DNA of 64,000 nt, taken from assembly GCF_014207375.1 (NCBI RefSeq), contig NZ_JACHEE010000014.1:1-64000 (forward strand), given 5' to 3'. This DNA comes from Arthrobacter sp. AZCC_0090 (GTDB taxonomy: Bacteria; Actinomycetota; Actinomycetes; Actinomycetales; Micrococcaceae). Both the position numbers and the translations under genes were made by a program. Of this stretch, positions 41,594-50,629 are shown piece by piece. The stretch's first letter is position 1. The number at the start of each line of letters is the position of its first letter. The notes under the pieces were generated by a model. The model made no database searches, was not told where the DNA came from, and worked only from the letters and a program-made list of their open reading frames with translations.

Positions 41594-43908
41594 CTACCTC
41601 TGCTGAAACCGTTGGCAAGAAGTTCAACATCGACACCGTCGAGAACGCGGCGAAGACCCCGGACACCGAACTCCCCTGGGCCGAACTCGGCCTGAAGGAG
41701 AACGAGTTCGACGAGGTCGTGAAGGTCCTGGGCCGCCGCCCCACCGGCGCCGAGCTCGCCATGTACTCCGTCATGTGGAGCGAGCACTGCTCCTACAAGT
41801 CCTCGAAGAACCACCTGCGCCAGTTCGGCGAAAAGGTGACCGAGGAGATGAAGAAGGACATGCTGGTGGGCATCGGCGAAAACGCCGGCGTCACCAACCT
41901 GGGCGACGGCTGGGCCGTGACGTTCAAGATCGAGTCCCACAACTCGCCGTCGTTCGTGGAGCCCTACCAGGGTGCCGCAACCGGCATTGGCGGCATTGTC
42001 CGCGACATCATCTCCATGGGCGCCCGCCCGGTGGCCGTGATGGATCCGCTGCGTTTCGGTGCGATCGACCACCCGGACACGGCCCGCGTCATGCACGGCG
42101 CCGTGGCCGGCATCGGTGGCTACGGCAACTCGCTTGGCCTGCCGAACATCGGCGGCGAAATGGTGTTCGACTCCGTGTACCAGGGCAACCCGCTGGTCAA
42201 CGCACTGGCAGTCGGCGTCATGCGCCACGAGGACATCCGCCTGGCCAACGCCTCCGGCAAGGGCAACAAGGTTGTGTTGTTCGGTGCACGCACCGGTGGC
42301 GACGGCATTGGCGGCGCCTCGGTGCTGGCTTCGGAGTCCTTCGATGACACCAAGCCTTCCAAGCGCCCCGCTGTCCAGGTTGGCGACCCGTTCGCAGAAA
42401 AGGTGCTCATCGAGTGCTGCCTGGAACTCTTCAAGGGTTCGCTGGTTGAGGGTATCCAGGACCTCGGCGCCGCGGGCATCTCCTGTGCAACGTCTGAACT
42501 CGCTTCCAACGGCGACGGCGGCATGCAGGTTGAACTGACCTCGGTGCTGCTGCGCGACCCCACACTGACCCCGGGCGAAATCCTGATGTCCGAGTCGCAG
42601 GAACGCATGATGGCTGTGGTCACGCCCGAGAACATTGCCGCTTTCGAAGCGGTCATGGACAAGTGGGCGGTGGAATACTCCTGGCTGGGCGAGGTGACCG
42701 ATACCGGCCGCCTGATCATCACGTGGGAAGGCGAAGTCATTGTCGACGTCGACCCGCGCACCGTTGCCCACGACGGTCCGGTCTACGACCGCCCGTTCGC
42801 ACGCCCCTCATGGCAGGATTCCGTGCAGGCCGATACCTTCACGGGTTCCGTGCAGGACGCCGGCCGTCCCTCGTCCTCCGGGGAACTGGCCGCCGCCATC
42901 ACAGAGCTCATTGCTTCGCCGAACATGTGCAGCAAGGCCTGGATCACCAAGCAGTACGACCGCTACGTCGGCGGCAACACCGCCATGGCGTTCCCGGACG
43001 ACGCCGGAGTGGTCCGCGTGGACGAGGAAACCGGCCTTGGCGTGGCCCTGGCCACCGACGCCAACGGCCGCTACACCTACCTCGATCCGTACCACGGCGC
43101 GCAGCTGGCACTGGCCGAGGCGTACCGCAACGTCGCCACCTCCGGCGCGGTCCCGATGGCTGTCAGCGACTGCCTGAACTTCGGCTCCCCCGAGGACCCC
43201 GATGTCATGTGGCAACTGGCCGAGGCCATTCGTGGCCTGTCCGACGCCTGCATGGAGCTCGGTGTCCCGGTCACTGGCGGCAACGTCTCGCTGTACAACC
43301 AGACAGGTACCGTCCCGATCCACCCCTCGCCGGTGGTGGCAGTGCTGGGCAAGCTCGACGACGTCGCGCGCCGCACCCCGTCCGGCTGGAAGGAAGACGG
43401 CCAGGCCATCTACCTGCTAGGCACCACGGCTGCGGAGCTGGACGGTTCGGAGTGGTCCAACCTGCGCGGACACCTCGGTGGTTTGCCGCCGAAGGTTGAC
43501 CTGTCCATCGAGCGCCAGCTGGGCGAAATCCTCATCAACGCTTCGCGGGATGGCATGATCGACGCCGCACACGACCTCTCCGAGGGCGGCCTCGCTGCCG
43601 CACTGGTGGAGTCCTCGCTGCGTTACGGCGTCGGCGCCCGGATTGCGCTGGAGGAACTCGTGGAGCGCGACGGCGTGGACCTGTTCACGGCGCTGTTCTC
43701 CGAGTCACAGGGCCGGGCAATCGTGTCCGTTCCGCGCTCCGAGGAAGTCCGCTTCAAGGACATGTGCACCGCCCGCGGCTTCGCCCACCTCCGGATCGGC
43801 GTCGTCGACGCCGCCGGCGGCAAGCTGGAGATCAACGGCGTGGACGAGCTGTCCCTGGACGCTCTTAACGAAGCCCACGAGGCCACCCTGCCGAAGTACT
43901 TCGGCTAG
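41590..43908 (+). CDS. purL: Phosphoribosylformylglycinamidine synthase subunit PurL
   Basis: A 772-residue small-type PurL, which converts FGAR to FGAM using ATP and ammonia. I choose GTG at 41590 (MTTSAETVGKKFNIDTVENAAKTPDTE), overlapping purQ as GTGA; the open frame upstream is a shadow of purQ. Hallmarks: MWSEHCSYKSSK, KIESHNSPSFVEPYQGAATGIGGIVRD and the repeated second half around VTGGNVSLYNQT. It completes the purSQL operon. Confidence 0.97.
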   Translation: MTTSAETVGKKFNIDTVENAAKTPDTELPWAELGLKENEFDEVVKVLGRRPTGAELAMYSVMWSEHCSYKSSKNHLRQFGEKVTEEMKKDMLVGIGENAGVTNLGDGWAVTFKIESHNSPSFVEPYQGAATGIGGIVRDIISMGARPVAVMDPLRFGAIDHPDTARVMHGAVAGIGGYGNSLGLPNIGGEMVFDSVYQGNPLVNALAVGVMRHEDIRLANASGKGNKVVLFGARTGGDGIGGASVLASESFDDTKPSKRPAVQVGDPFAEKVLIECCLELFKGSLVEGIQDLGAAGISCATSELASNGDGGMQVELTSVLLRDPTLTPGEILMSESQERMMAVVTPENIAAFEAVMDKWAVEYSWLGEVTDTGRLIITWEGEVIVDVDPRTVAHDGPVYDRPFARPSWQDSVQADTFTGSVQDAGRPSSSGELAAAITELIASPNMCSKAWITKQYDRYVGGNTAMAFPDDAGVVRVDEETGLGVALATDANGRYTYLDPYHGAQLALAEAYRNVATSGAVPMAVSDCLNFGSPEDPDVMWQLAEAIRGLSDACMELGVPVTGGNVSLYNQTGTVPIHPSPVVAVLGKLDDVARRTPSGWKEDGQAIYLLGTTAAELDGSEWSNLRGHLGGLPPKVDLSIERQLGEILINASRDGMIDAAHDLSEGGLAAALVESSLRYGVGARIALEELVERDGVDLFTALFSESQGRAIVSVPRSEEVRFKDMCTARGFAHLRIGVVDAAGGKLEINGVDELSLDALNEAHEATLPKYFG

Positions 43909-43923
43909 CCCTCCGAGATTCAT

Positions 43924-43984
43924 CGATTGCTCCGTAACTGCCGTTTTGAACCTTCAGAAGGGCAGTTACGGAGCAATCGTTTTT
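43924..43984. repeat. Long palindrome after purL; copy 1, also a terminator
   Basis: The arms 43924-43942 and 43961-43979 are a perfect 19-bp inverted repeat (CGATTGCTCCGTAACTGCC), followed by TTTTT on the plus strand. It therefore can terminate purL, and also lies right after the stop of the opposite-strand DUF559 gene. A related palindrome in the same orientation lies at 44981-45042. Confidence 0.9.
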
Positions 43985-44927
43985 AAGAACGGGTAGGACG
44001 CCAACCGGCCTGGATCAGTGCGGTCCGGACCTTCGCCACGGCCGACTTGGCATCGTTCACCATGTGGCGCTTTGAGATCCGGACCTCCGTCCAGCCCAAC
44101 GCCTCATACCGTTCCGAGCGGCTAATGTCCCGTACCACCTGTGCTTCGTTGCCGTGATTCTCGCCTTCGTACTCGATGCCGATCCTGTACTTTTTGTACG
44201 ACAAGTCAGGCTGCAGGAACCTCCCGCCGTCCCCGGCCTCAACCGGCACGTTGAGTTCGGGATCCGGCAAACCTGCCCTGACAATGGCTAGCCGGAGCAA
44301 TGACTCCTGCGGAGAATCGGAGCCCATGCGGATCAGTCGGATCGCTTCCTTGGCTTTGCGCAGGCCGCGCTTGCCTTTGTGGCGATCAATCATCCGCTGA
44401 AGATCCGCGAGAGTGCACAGCGGCGCGTGTCGCCCTTCGAATTCAACCCGTGGCATCCGCACACAGCTGTCCCCCATCACCACCAACTCGTCCACGGTCA
44501 CCATCTCGGCCATGTCCAGCCAAGTGCGCTCCACGGTGGTGACAAGGACGCCATCAACCGTCGTGACCTCGTCCTCATAGAGCTTCATGCGATGGACGAC
44601 GACGTGTGGACGGTTGAGATGGGCAGCACCCTCCGGTCTGATCACGTGGAACATCCGGGTTGACTCCTTCTGGCGACGTCGCGGCAGGTCAAGAAGCTCT
44701 GCCGCGGTGAGGTGGGACGCGGCGCATCGCTCATTGACCTCGACGAAAGGGCGCACGCGGACGTACAAGGGGAGTTCCGCCGTCGGGCTCTCCGAACGGA
44801 TCCCCTTGCCGAGTCTGTTCAGAGAGCCGTGCCGCAGACGCCTAGGGCTGACACCCTCCCGCGCCGCCTCGGAAATAGTGAACGGCCGAGTCTGGAGACT
44901 CAACGGGAGGCGACGCGGGGTTTTCAT
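43983..44927 (-). CDS. DUF559-type protein with PD-(D/E)xK nuclease-like C-terminus
   Basis: A 314-residue protein. The N-terminal part (TISEAAREGVSPRRLRHG..LGKGIR) resembles the AbiEi-like winged-helix seen in many actinobacterial proteins of this type. The C-terminal part (about 235-310: FLQPDLSYKKYRIGIEYEGENHG..VRISKRH) matches the DUF559/Vsr-like endonuclease fold, with Asp and Glu at the usual metal-site positions. Such genes are frequent, variable and of unknown role, possibly in defence or DNA processing. It is bracketed by two copies of one palindrome. Confidence 0.85.
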   Translation of the reverse strand: MKTPRRLPLSLQTRPFTISEAAREGVSPRRLRHGSLNRLGKGIRSESPTAELPLYVRVRPFVEVNERCAASHLTAAELLDLPRRRQKESTRMFHVIRPEGAAHLNRPHVVVHRMKLYEDEVTTVDGVLVTTVERTWLDMAEMVTVDELVVMGDSCVRMPRVEFEGRHAPLCTLADLQRMIDRHKGKRGLRKAKEAIRLIRMGSDSPQESLLRLAIVRAGLPDPELNVPVEAGDGGRFLQPDLSYKKYRIGIEYEGENHGNEAQVVRDISRSERYEALGWTEVRISKRHMVNDAKSAVAKVRTALIQAGWRPTRS

Positions 44928-44980
44928 GGCCCCATCAGAACAGAAAAGAGCCCGCCCCCGCAGAAGTTATCCACAGCCTC

Positions 44981-45042
44981 CATCGATTGCTCCAGAACGG
45001 TCGTTTTGGGCCTTCAAAACGACCGTTGCTCAGCAATCGATG
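44981..45042. repeat. Long palindrome; copy 2
   Basis: Outer arms CATCGATTGCT (44981-44991) and AGCAATCGATG (45032-45042); inner arms AACGGTCGTTTTG (44996-45008) and CAAAACGACCGTT (45015-45027). It begins with the same CATCGATTGCTCC as copy 1 and shares CGTTTTG..CCTTC in the middle. It lies immediately after the stop of the DUF503 gene on that gene's strand. Confidence 0.9.
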
Positions 45043-45051
45043 CAAAAGGGG

Positions 45052-45345
45052 TCAGTCCTCGCTATGGAGGTCCCGGCGTCGGGCACTCAGCAGCTCCAGT
45101 TCCGGGCGGGCGGCAACAAAGCGTTCGACGGCGTCGAGCACCTCCACGAGATGCGCCCGGTCCGGGGCTACCGCCGCTGCACCGATGAGAGCTCGGCGAT
45201 GTTGGTCCAGGTGGCCGGTTTCGGCGGCGGAGACCTCGAATCGGCGCTTCAGCTCGGCGATAAGCGGACGCACGAGGGAGCGTTTCTCCTTCAAGCTGAA
45301 TACCTCACCGAGGAGGATGTCGAACTCGATCCAAGCGATCCACAT
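45052..45345 (-). CDS. DUF503 (YlxP-like) protein
   Basis: A 97-residue protein from ATG 45345 (MWIAWIEFDILLGEVFSLKEKRSLVRPLIAELKRRFEVSAAETG), matching the YlxP/DUF503 family often encoded near ribosome-maturation genes. The frame continues upstream to 45393 without family similarity. Molecular function is not established; a role with ribosome or RNA maturation has been proposed from gene neighbourhoods in other bacteria. Divergent from the DUF1206 gene. Confidence 0.9.
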   Translation of the reverse strand: MWIAWIEFDILLGEVFSLKEKRSLVRPLIAELKRRFEVSAAETGHLDQHRRALIGAAAVAPDRAHLVEVLDAVERFVAARPELELLSARRRDLHSED

Positions 45346-45426
45346 GCGCCCATGGTATCGACTAGCCGCCCTCCCTCCCTTCCGGAGGCTCACGGTGGCA
45401 AGATAAAGGCAGGCCGAAGGAGATCC

Positions 45427-46284
45427 GTGGGCAAAGACGATGATGCGAACAAGGCTGGCAACGCGGTGTCCCAGGGTGCCGAATCGGTGGGGGACGCCGT
45501 CGATGATGCCAAGGATTCACCGGCCGTCCGGGCAGTGGCGCGGGCGGGCTTCGTCGCCCTAGGGCTGATTCACCTCTTGGTCGGGTTCATTGCCTTGCGG
45601 ATCGCGTTGGGCGAATCCGGGCAAGCCGACCAAAGCGGAGCGGTGGCCCAGATGGCTGCCACGCCTGGCGGCGTCGTCCTCCTGTGGGCAGGCCTGGTGG
45701 CATGCGCAGTCTTAGCGCTCTACATGGCGAGCGACGCGGTCATGGGGTGGAGCGGACGCAGTGCTTCCAAGAAGTTGCAAAAGAGGCTCAAGGCGGCCGG
45801 GCAGGCGATCGTCTTTGCTGCGGCCGCTGTGACCTTCGGCAGTTTTGCGCTCAGCCGTCCGAGCAATAGCAGTGAGAAATCCCGGACGGCCAGCGCAGAC
45901 CTCATGTCCAGTACCCCGGGCACTGTGCTTTTGGTGATCATCGGGGCGGCGTTGCTGGCAACTGCTGGCACCTACGTCTTCTTGGGGATCACGCGCAGGT
46001 ACGAAAAGAACCTGCGCGGAAAACCGTGCGGGCCTTTGGGGGATGCCTTCACTGTGCTGGGCGTGGTGGGCTATTGCGCGAAAGGGGTCGCGCTCGGCGC
46101 CGTCGGACTGCTCGTCCTGATCGCCACGGCCGCGCACGACCCATCCCAACAAGGCGGCCTCGACGCGGCGCTCAAGGCCTTCCTGCAACAACCCTTCGGC
46201 GGATGGGTGCTGGTGTTCGTAAGCCTCGGACTCATGGCTTACGGGATCTTCTCCCTGTTCCGCTCCCGTTACCAGCGGCTCTGA
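45427..46284 (+). CDS. DUF1206 family membrane protein
   Basis: A 285-residue membrane protein starting at GTG 45427, preceded by AAGGAG. A hydrophilic N-tail is followed by three repeated units of two helices, each beginning with an ARAGFVALGLIHLLVG/YCAKGVALGAVGLLV-type motif, the DUF1206 pattern. About six membrane segments in total. Function unknown; frequent in actinobacteria. The frame is open far upstream (to 44587) but that part overlaps other genes and is rejected. Confidence 0.9.
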   Translation: MGKDDDANKAGNAVSQGAESVGDAVDDAKDSPAVRAVARAGFVALGLIHLLVGFIALRIALGESGQADQSGAVAQMAATPGGVVLLWAGLVACAVLALYMASDAVMGWSGRSASKKLQKRLKAAGQAIVFAAAAVTFGSFALSRPSNSSEKSRTASADLMSSTPGTVLLVIIGAALLATAGTYVFLGITRRYEKNLRGKPCGPLGDAFTVLGVVGYCAKGVALGAVGLLVLIATAAHDPSQQGGLDAALKAFLQQPFGGWVLVFVSLGLMAYGIFSLFRSRYQRL

Positions 46285-46325
46285 TGGCGCCCCGCGCCTA
46301 GAGGCGCCACCGCTGAGGAAAACCA

Positions 46326-46362
46326 CGACGGCGGTCCCCACCAAAGGTGAGAACCGCCGTCG
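46326..46362 (-). terminator. Terminator-like hairpin after the sugar ABC operon
   Basis: CGACGGCGGT (46326-46335) pairs with ACCGCCGTCG (46353-46362). On the minus strand it is followed by TGGTTTTCC. It lies just downstream of the last permease gene and may serve both convergent units. Confidence 0.65.
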
Positions 46363-46385
46363 GGCGCTTATTTAGCTTGGTCGTG

Positions 46386-47279
46386 CTACTTGGACGTACC
46401 CTGCGACACGGAGCCTTGAAGCTGACGCTGGAAGATGACGTAGACGATCAGCACGGGAACCACGGTAACCGTGACGGCAGCGAACAAAGCGCCGAAGTCC
46501 ACTGCATAGCCCATCTGGCCTGCGAAGGCAGCAAGCCCTTGGGACAGAACGCGCGGTCCGGCTGCGTTGATCGCTACCGGAATCAGGAACTGGTTCCACA
46601 AGCCCAGGAAGTTGAAGATGGCCACGGAAGCGAGACCTGGCTTGGCCATCGGCAACATGACCTGGAAGAACGTCCGCCACTCCCCCGCTCCGTCCAAGGA
46701 AGCCGCCTCACCGATTTCGAAGGGCAAGGATTTGAAGAAGGAGAAAAGGAAGAACACTGTGAAGGGCAAAGCGAAGCCGACGTACACAAGAATGAGGCCC
46801 GGCAAGGTATTGAGCAGGCCGAGGTTCTTCATGATGAAGAACAGCGGAACCATGGCCAAGAAGATCGGGAAGGTCAGCCCGGCCAACATGAGGTAGTAGA
46901 TGGCCCTGCTGCCCGGGAAGGTGTAGCGCGCCAGGACGTAGGCGCACATGGCGCCCAGTACCATGACGATCACCAAGGCCGATCCCACCACAATGACCGA
47001 GTTCAGGAAGTAGCTTCCAATGCCGGCTTCGGACCAGGCTCGGAGGTAGTTGTCGAATCGCCACTGCGAGGGCAAGGCGAACGGAGAGGCGAAGATCTCG
47101 CTCGACGTCTTGAAGGAAGACATGAAAGTCCAGAGCAAGGGCAGGATCACAATGAGCGACCAGATGGTGAGCGCTGTGTGCGAAACGGCACCCACCACTT
47201 TGTCGCTGGTGGTGGTGGCCGACTTGCTCGGGTTGAAGTGCAGCGAGGTGCGCTGCTCCGAGGCGAGTTTGCTAGTCAT
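46386..47279 (-). CDS. Carbohydrate ABC transporter permease (MalG-type)
   Basis: A 297-residue permease of the CUT1 sugar family with six helices. The EAA loop that contacts the ATPase is visible (EIGEAASLDGAGEWRTFFQVMLPMAKPG). It starts by overlapping the upstream permease stop by one base (TAATG). It forms the channel with the MalF-type subunit. No sugar-specific hint is seen. Confidence 0.95.
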   Translation of the reverse strand: MTSKLASEQRTSLHFNPSKSATTTSDKVVGAVSHTALTIWSLIVILPLLWTFMSSFKTSSEIFASPFALPSQWRFDNYLRAWSEAGIGSYFLNSVIVVGSALVIVMVLGAMCAYVLARYTFPGSRAIYYLMLAGLTFPIFLAMVPLFFIMKNLGLLNTLPGLILVYVGFALPFTVFFLFSFFKSLPFEIGEAASLDGAGEWRTFFQVMLPMAKPGLASVAIFNFLGLWNQFLIPVAINAAGPRVLSQGLAAFAGQMGYAVDFGALFAAVTVTVVPVLIVYVIFQRQLQGSVSQGTSK

Positions 47280-48301
47280 TAGTTGGACACATCCTTGTCG
47301 CCGCCAGTGAGCCTGTTCACCAGGAACACGATGCCCGAGAAGATCAGGGTGGCTATGGCCAGCACAACGCCCATGGCGCTAGCCAGGCCGAACTGGCTCT
47401 TGGTGAAAGCAGTAAAGAAGAGCTGCTGGGCCATCACCAGCGTGGAGTTGTCCGGACCACCGCCGGGATTCAGCGCAGCCATGTAGACAAAGGCATCCAG
47501 GGCCAGGATGCCCATGTAGATGTAGGCGGTCTGGATGTTGTCGCGGATCAGCGGGATAGTGATGGACACGGCAGTACGGAACCGCCCTGCGCCGTCAATC
47601 CTCGCCGCTTCGAAGGTTTCGGCCGGAATGCCTTTGATGCCTGCGACGAACAGCACCATGTAGAAGCCGACGAAACCCCACACGATAACGAACATCGTGG
47701 CGATCATGGCGGTGCTCTTGTCACCCAGCCAGGCATAGGACTTGAACTGGTCAAGCCCCAAGGAGGTCAGCATGCCATTCAACAGACCGCCGGAAGGATC
47801 GTAGATCTGGCCCCACATGATGCCGATGGCAATCGCCGGGATCGTGTAGGGGAAGAAGGACACGACCCGGTAGAAGCTGGAATTCCTCAGGCCTTTGATC
47901 TGGCCTTTGCTGCTCCCGCCCACCGTCACCAAGGTCGCCAGCACCAGGCTGAGGATGATGGTGATGATCGGCAGGAAGATCACCAGGAGGATGTTGTTGC
48001 CCAAGGCCTTCATGAAGATGTCGTCCGTGAAGATCTTGCGATAGTTCTCTAGGCCGATGAAGTTCATCTTGGACGAGAACCCGGACCAGTCGGTCATGGA
48101 GTAGTAGAACGCCTGCGCGAAGGGCGAAATCACAAACACAATGTAGATGGCCAGCGGAAGGCCAAGGAACACTCCAAAGAAGCTGACCTTGTCCCACGTC
48201 AGGGGCTTGCGCCTCCGCCTGACCACCGGTGGAGCACTTTCCGGAACGACGGCGGTGGGGCCGACGTCGTTCCGGCTCGTTCGGGTTTTCACTGGAGTCA
48301 C
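47279..48301 (-). CDS. Carbohydrate ABC transporter permease (MalF-type)
   Basis: A 340-residue CUT1 permease with a hydrophilic N-tail (about 35 residues) and six or more helices. The EAA loop is ETFEAARIDGAGRFRTAVSITIPLIRDN. The start at 48301 is a GTG overlapping the binding-protein stop (GTGA); a second GTG a few codons later is possible. Second gene of the operon. Confidence 0.95.
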   Translation of the reverse strand: MTPVKTRTSRNDVGPTAVVPESAPPVVRRRRKPLTWDKVSFFGVFLGLPLAIYIVFVISPFAQAFYYSMTDWSGFSSKMNFIGLENYRKIFTDDIFMKALGNNILLVIFLPIITIILSLVLATLVTVGGSSKGQIKGLRNSSFYRVVSFFPYTIPAIAIGIMWGQIYDPSGGLLNGMLTSLGLDQFKSYAWLGDKSTAMIATMFVIVWGFVGFYMVLFVAGIKGIPAETFEAARIDGAGRFRTAVSITIPLIRDNIQTAYIYMGILALDAFVYMAALNPGGGPDNSTLVMAQQLFFTAFTKSQFGLASAMGVVLAIATLIFSGIVFLVNRLTGGDKDVSN

Positions 48302-49707
48302 TTCACTTCAATCTTCGTCACCGAACTGTCGTTGCGGACCTTGTCGGTGATCTTCTGCAGGGCCGACGTCAGGGTGGCGACGTCGGACTTTCCGTCCAGG
48401 AAGGTGTTCCAGACAACCAACTGGTCCTTGTTCATCCCGTAGAGGTCAACAAAGTTCCACGTGAAGATGTTCGATCCGGCCGCATTGAGAAGGGTGGTCT
48501 GGGAAACCAGGGCAGTGGAGCCGAAGCCATCGGCGGGAACGGTGTCCTTGACGATGGTTGGGGCGAGCTTGGTCTTGGCAAAGTTGGTGGCAGCATCCTT
48601 GGAGAGCATGACACGCAGCAATTCCTTGCCGCCAGCAACGTTCTTGCCCTGGGAAGGAACAATGAAGGGCTCGCCGGAAGCGCTGTGCATTGCCTCGTAA
48701 GGAAGTTTGGATCCCGAGGTCACGGTGGGAATCGGAACGCCGGTCATCTTGAATCCGGACTTGGTCTGGTCCTTCATCTCGTTTTCGATCCACGAGCCGG
48801 ACGGGTAGAACACGGCTTCCTGGGCGTTGCTCCACTGTGCCTGTGCTGCCGTGAACTGCGTACCCGAGCCACCTGGCTTGAAGTGGCCCGCCTTGACGAT
48901 CTTGTCCAAGGCCTTGAAGACGCTCTGGATGGCCGGGTGGGACCAGGCGTCCGCCTTCAGGTTTTCAAGGCCGAGGCGAACGTCGTGGCCGCCTTCCTTG
49001 ATGGCGGAAGCAATCGCCATTTCCTGGTAGTAAGTGGCTGCTTCCTTGCCCCAGACGAACAGGTACTTGCCTTTCGCCTTGGCTTGCTCGCCGAGGGCGT
49101 ACATGTCGTCCCAGGTCTTCGGCACGGTCCAACCATTGTCCTTGAGGAATGAATCCGAGTACCACATGGCGTAAACGGTCAGCACGTAGTTCAAGGCGGC
49201 CAGCTTGCCGTCGAAAGTACCCGGGGCGAGCACGCCGCCGTAGAGGGTGTCCTTGATGACCTTGCCCTCGAGGTTCTTGGCATTAATGACGCTTGTGAGG
49301 TCTTCAAGCTGCGGCAGGATGGCACTGAAGCCGATTGCCTTGGCACCGGAGTTATCGATCAAGTCCGGCGGGTTGCCTCCAACGAATCGCGGCTGGAGTT
49401 CCTGCGCGATGTCCGTGGAGGGAGCAATCTTGGCGGTGGAACCCGAATGTGCGCTTTCGAAGGCCTTGCCCGCGAAGTCGACGTAGTCGATTCCGTAACC
49501 GCCCTTGAAGATCACCGCGTCAACGGTGGACTTGTCTGCCATACCGAATGGGTTGGCATCTGAAACGGTCCCCGTAGGACCGGTGGATCCTCCGCCGCCA
49601 CCGGCTGCGCAGGAGGCCACCGAGCCGGCCAACGGCACAAGCACGGCCGCGGCAAGCGCGCCGCGGAGGAAACCACGACGTGCAAAGGACTGCTGCTGAA
49701 CGTTCAT
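48298..49707 (-). CDS. Carbohydrate ABC transporter substrate-binding lipoprotein (family 1)
   Basis: A 469-residue CUT1 solute-binding protein. I choose the ATG at 49707 (MNVQQQSFARRGFLRGALAAA), with GGAGG nine bases upstream. The signal has a twin-arginine ARRGFLRG motif and a lipobox-like VASC, so it may be a Tat-exported lipoprotein. The mature part begins with a Gly-rich linker. First gene of the operon; the ATP-binding subunit is not encoded here and is probably a shared MsiK-type ATPase (established for such operons in actinobacteria; inference here). Confidence 0.94.
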   Translation of the reverse strand: MNVQQQSFARRGFLRGALAAAVLVPLAGSVASCAAGGGGGSTGPTGTVSDANPFGMADKSTVDAVIFKGGYGIDYVDFAGKAFESAHSGSTAKIAPSTDIAQELQPRFVGGNPPDLIDNSGAKAIGFSAILPQLEDLTSVINAKNLEGKVIKDTLYGGVLAPGTFDGKLAALNYVLTVYAMWYSDSFLKDNGWTVPKTWDDMYALGEQAKAKGKYLFVWGKEAATYYQEMAIASAIKEGGHDVRLGLENLKADAWSHPAIQSVFKALDKIVKAGHFKPGGSGTQFTAAQAQWSNAQEAVFYPSGSWIENEMKDQTKSGFKMTGVPIPTVTSGSKLPYEAMHSASGEPFIVPSQGKNVAGGKELLRVMLSKDAATNFAKTKLAPTIVKDTVPADGFGSTALVSQTTLLNAAGSNIFTWNFVDLYGMNKDQLVVWNTFLDGKSDVATLTSALQKITDKVRNDSSVTKIEVK

Positions 49708-49823
49708 CCTAAAACCCTCCAGAGACTCGTAGTACCGAACTCTGACGGCGCCTCGGCCGGCAGTCGATCGGTCCGGGCACCGCCGCTGCGACGCGCCCTT
49801 CGTGTGACATACTTCACCACGAA

Positions 49824-49859
49824 TGATTGAAAAGCAATATTTGAGGGCAGTTTCAATCA
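49824..49859. promoter_or_regulatory. Inverted repeat upstream of the sugar ABC operon
   Basis: TGATTGAAA (49824-49832) and TTTCAATCA (49851-49859) are perfect 9-bp arms separated by 18 bp. They lie about 120 bp upstream of the binding-protein start in an AT-rich stretch. A regulator site (ROK- or GntR-like) is the simplest reading, but no regulator gene is adjacent. Confidence 0.55.
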
Positions 49860-49917
49860 ACTTTTGTCAAAATGTGATCTGACGAGACTGCCGCTCCGGA
49901 GGGGTCATTCGGCCTGT

Positions 49918-50547
49918 TTAGCCCCGTAAATTCAAGGATTTTGCACACTCAGCAACGGCCTCGCGGGCCAATCGCCGCTGTTGCTCGGTTCCTACCCGCT
50001 CAGCCCACTGCTCCGCGAGCTGGAACTCCACCATTGCCTCGGTGCGGCGACCGTCGTCGTACATCGCCCAACCGAGGTTGTTGTGCAGGGAAACCATCCA
50101 CCGTTTGGTGCGGGGATGCTCGACGGCGGAGGCGTACTCGAGCGCACTGCGCGTCCATGATTCCTGGTGTCCGGAGTCCGCAATAGCGAGCATGTGAAGC
50201 GCGTCGACGGCGAGGAAATCTTCGCCTAAGAGGTCCGCCAATTCGGCCGCCTGCTCAAAGAGCGGAACCGCCATGGCCGGGTGGCCCGCGGAGTTGAGCA
50301 AGCGCCCACGTTCCAGGAGAATCCGCACCGCAAGGGTCGGCTCCTCTTCGGCGTCGATCCCGTCCAGGAGGGCATCCGCCTCCTCGAAGCGGCCCTGCAA
50401 ACCGATGGCCCGGCCCAATTGGGTGGCGAGCTCGGCCCGTTCAAAAGCATCGTAGGCAGGATCCTCCATGGCTTCGCGAAAGCGGGCTTCCGACAGCGCG
50501 GGGTCCTCAAAAGCCCACAGCTCATCGAGGGTCTCTTGTTCAAGCAT
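49918..50547 (-). CDS. Tetratricopeptide-repeat protein
   Basis: A 209-residue helical protein from ATG 50547, preceded by GAGGAG. Repeats such as ATQLGRAIGLQGRFEEADALLDGI, ERGRLLNSAGHPAMAVPLFEQAAELA and HNNLGWAMYDDGRRTEAMVEFQLAEQWA fit the TPR/TPR-like consensus. No catalytic motif is present; likely a protein-interaction protein. Cytosolic. Frequent in actinobacteria but without assigned role. Confidence 0.88.
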   Translation of the reverse strand: MLEQETLDELWAFEDPALSEARFREAMEDPAYDAFERAELATQLGRAIGLQGRFEEADALLDGIDAEEEPTLAVRILLERGRLLNSAGHPAMAVPLFEQAAELADLLGEDFLAVDALHMLAIADSGHQESWTRSALEYASAVEHPRTKRWMVSLHNNLGWAMYDDGRRTEAMVEFQLAEQWAERVGTEQQRRLAREAVAECAKSLNLRG

Positions 50548-50629
50548 CTGGCTCCTCTTGATTGCTTCGGGGCGTTGGAAGGTGCGGTGCAATGACAATC
50601 TAGCCGAAGCAGTGGACAGGGTCCGCGTG

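Noticed and set aside
44587..45426. N-terminal extension of the DUF1206 protein
   Set aside because: The open frame overlaps the DUF559 and DUF503 genes and precedes a clear AAGGAG-GTG start at 45427.
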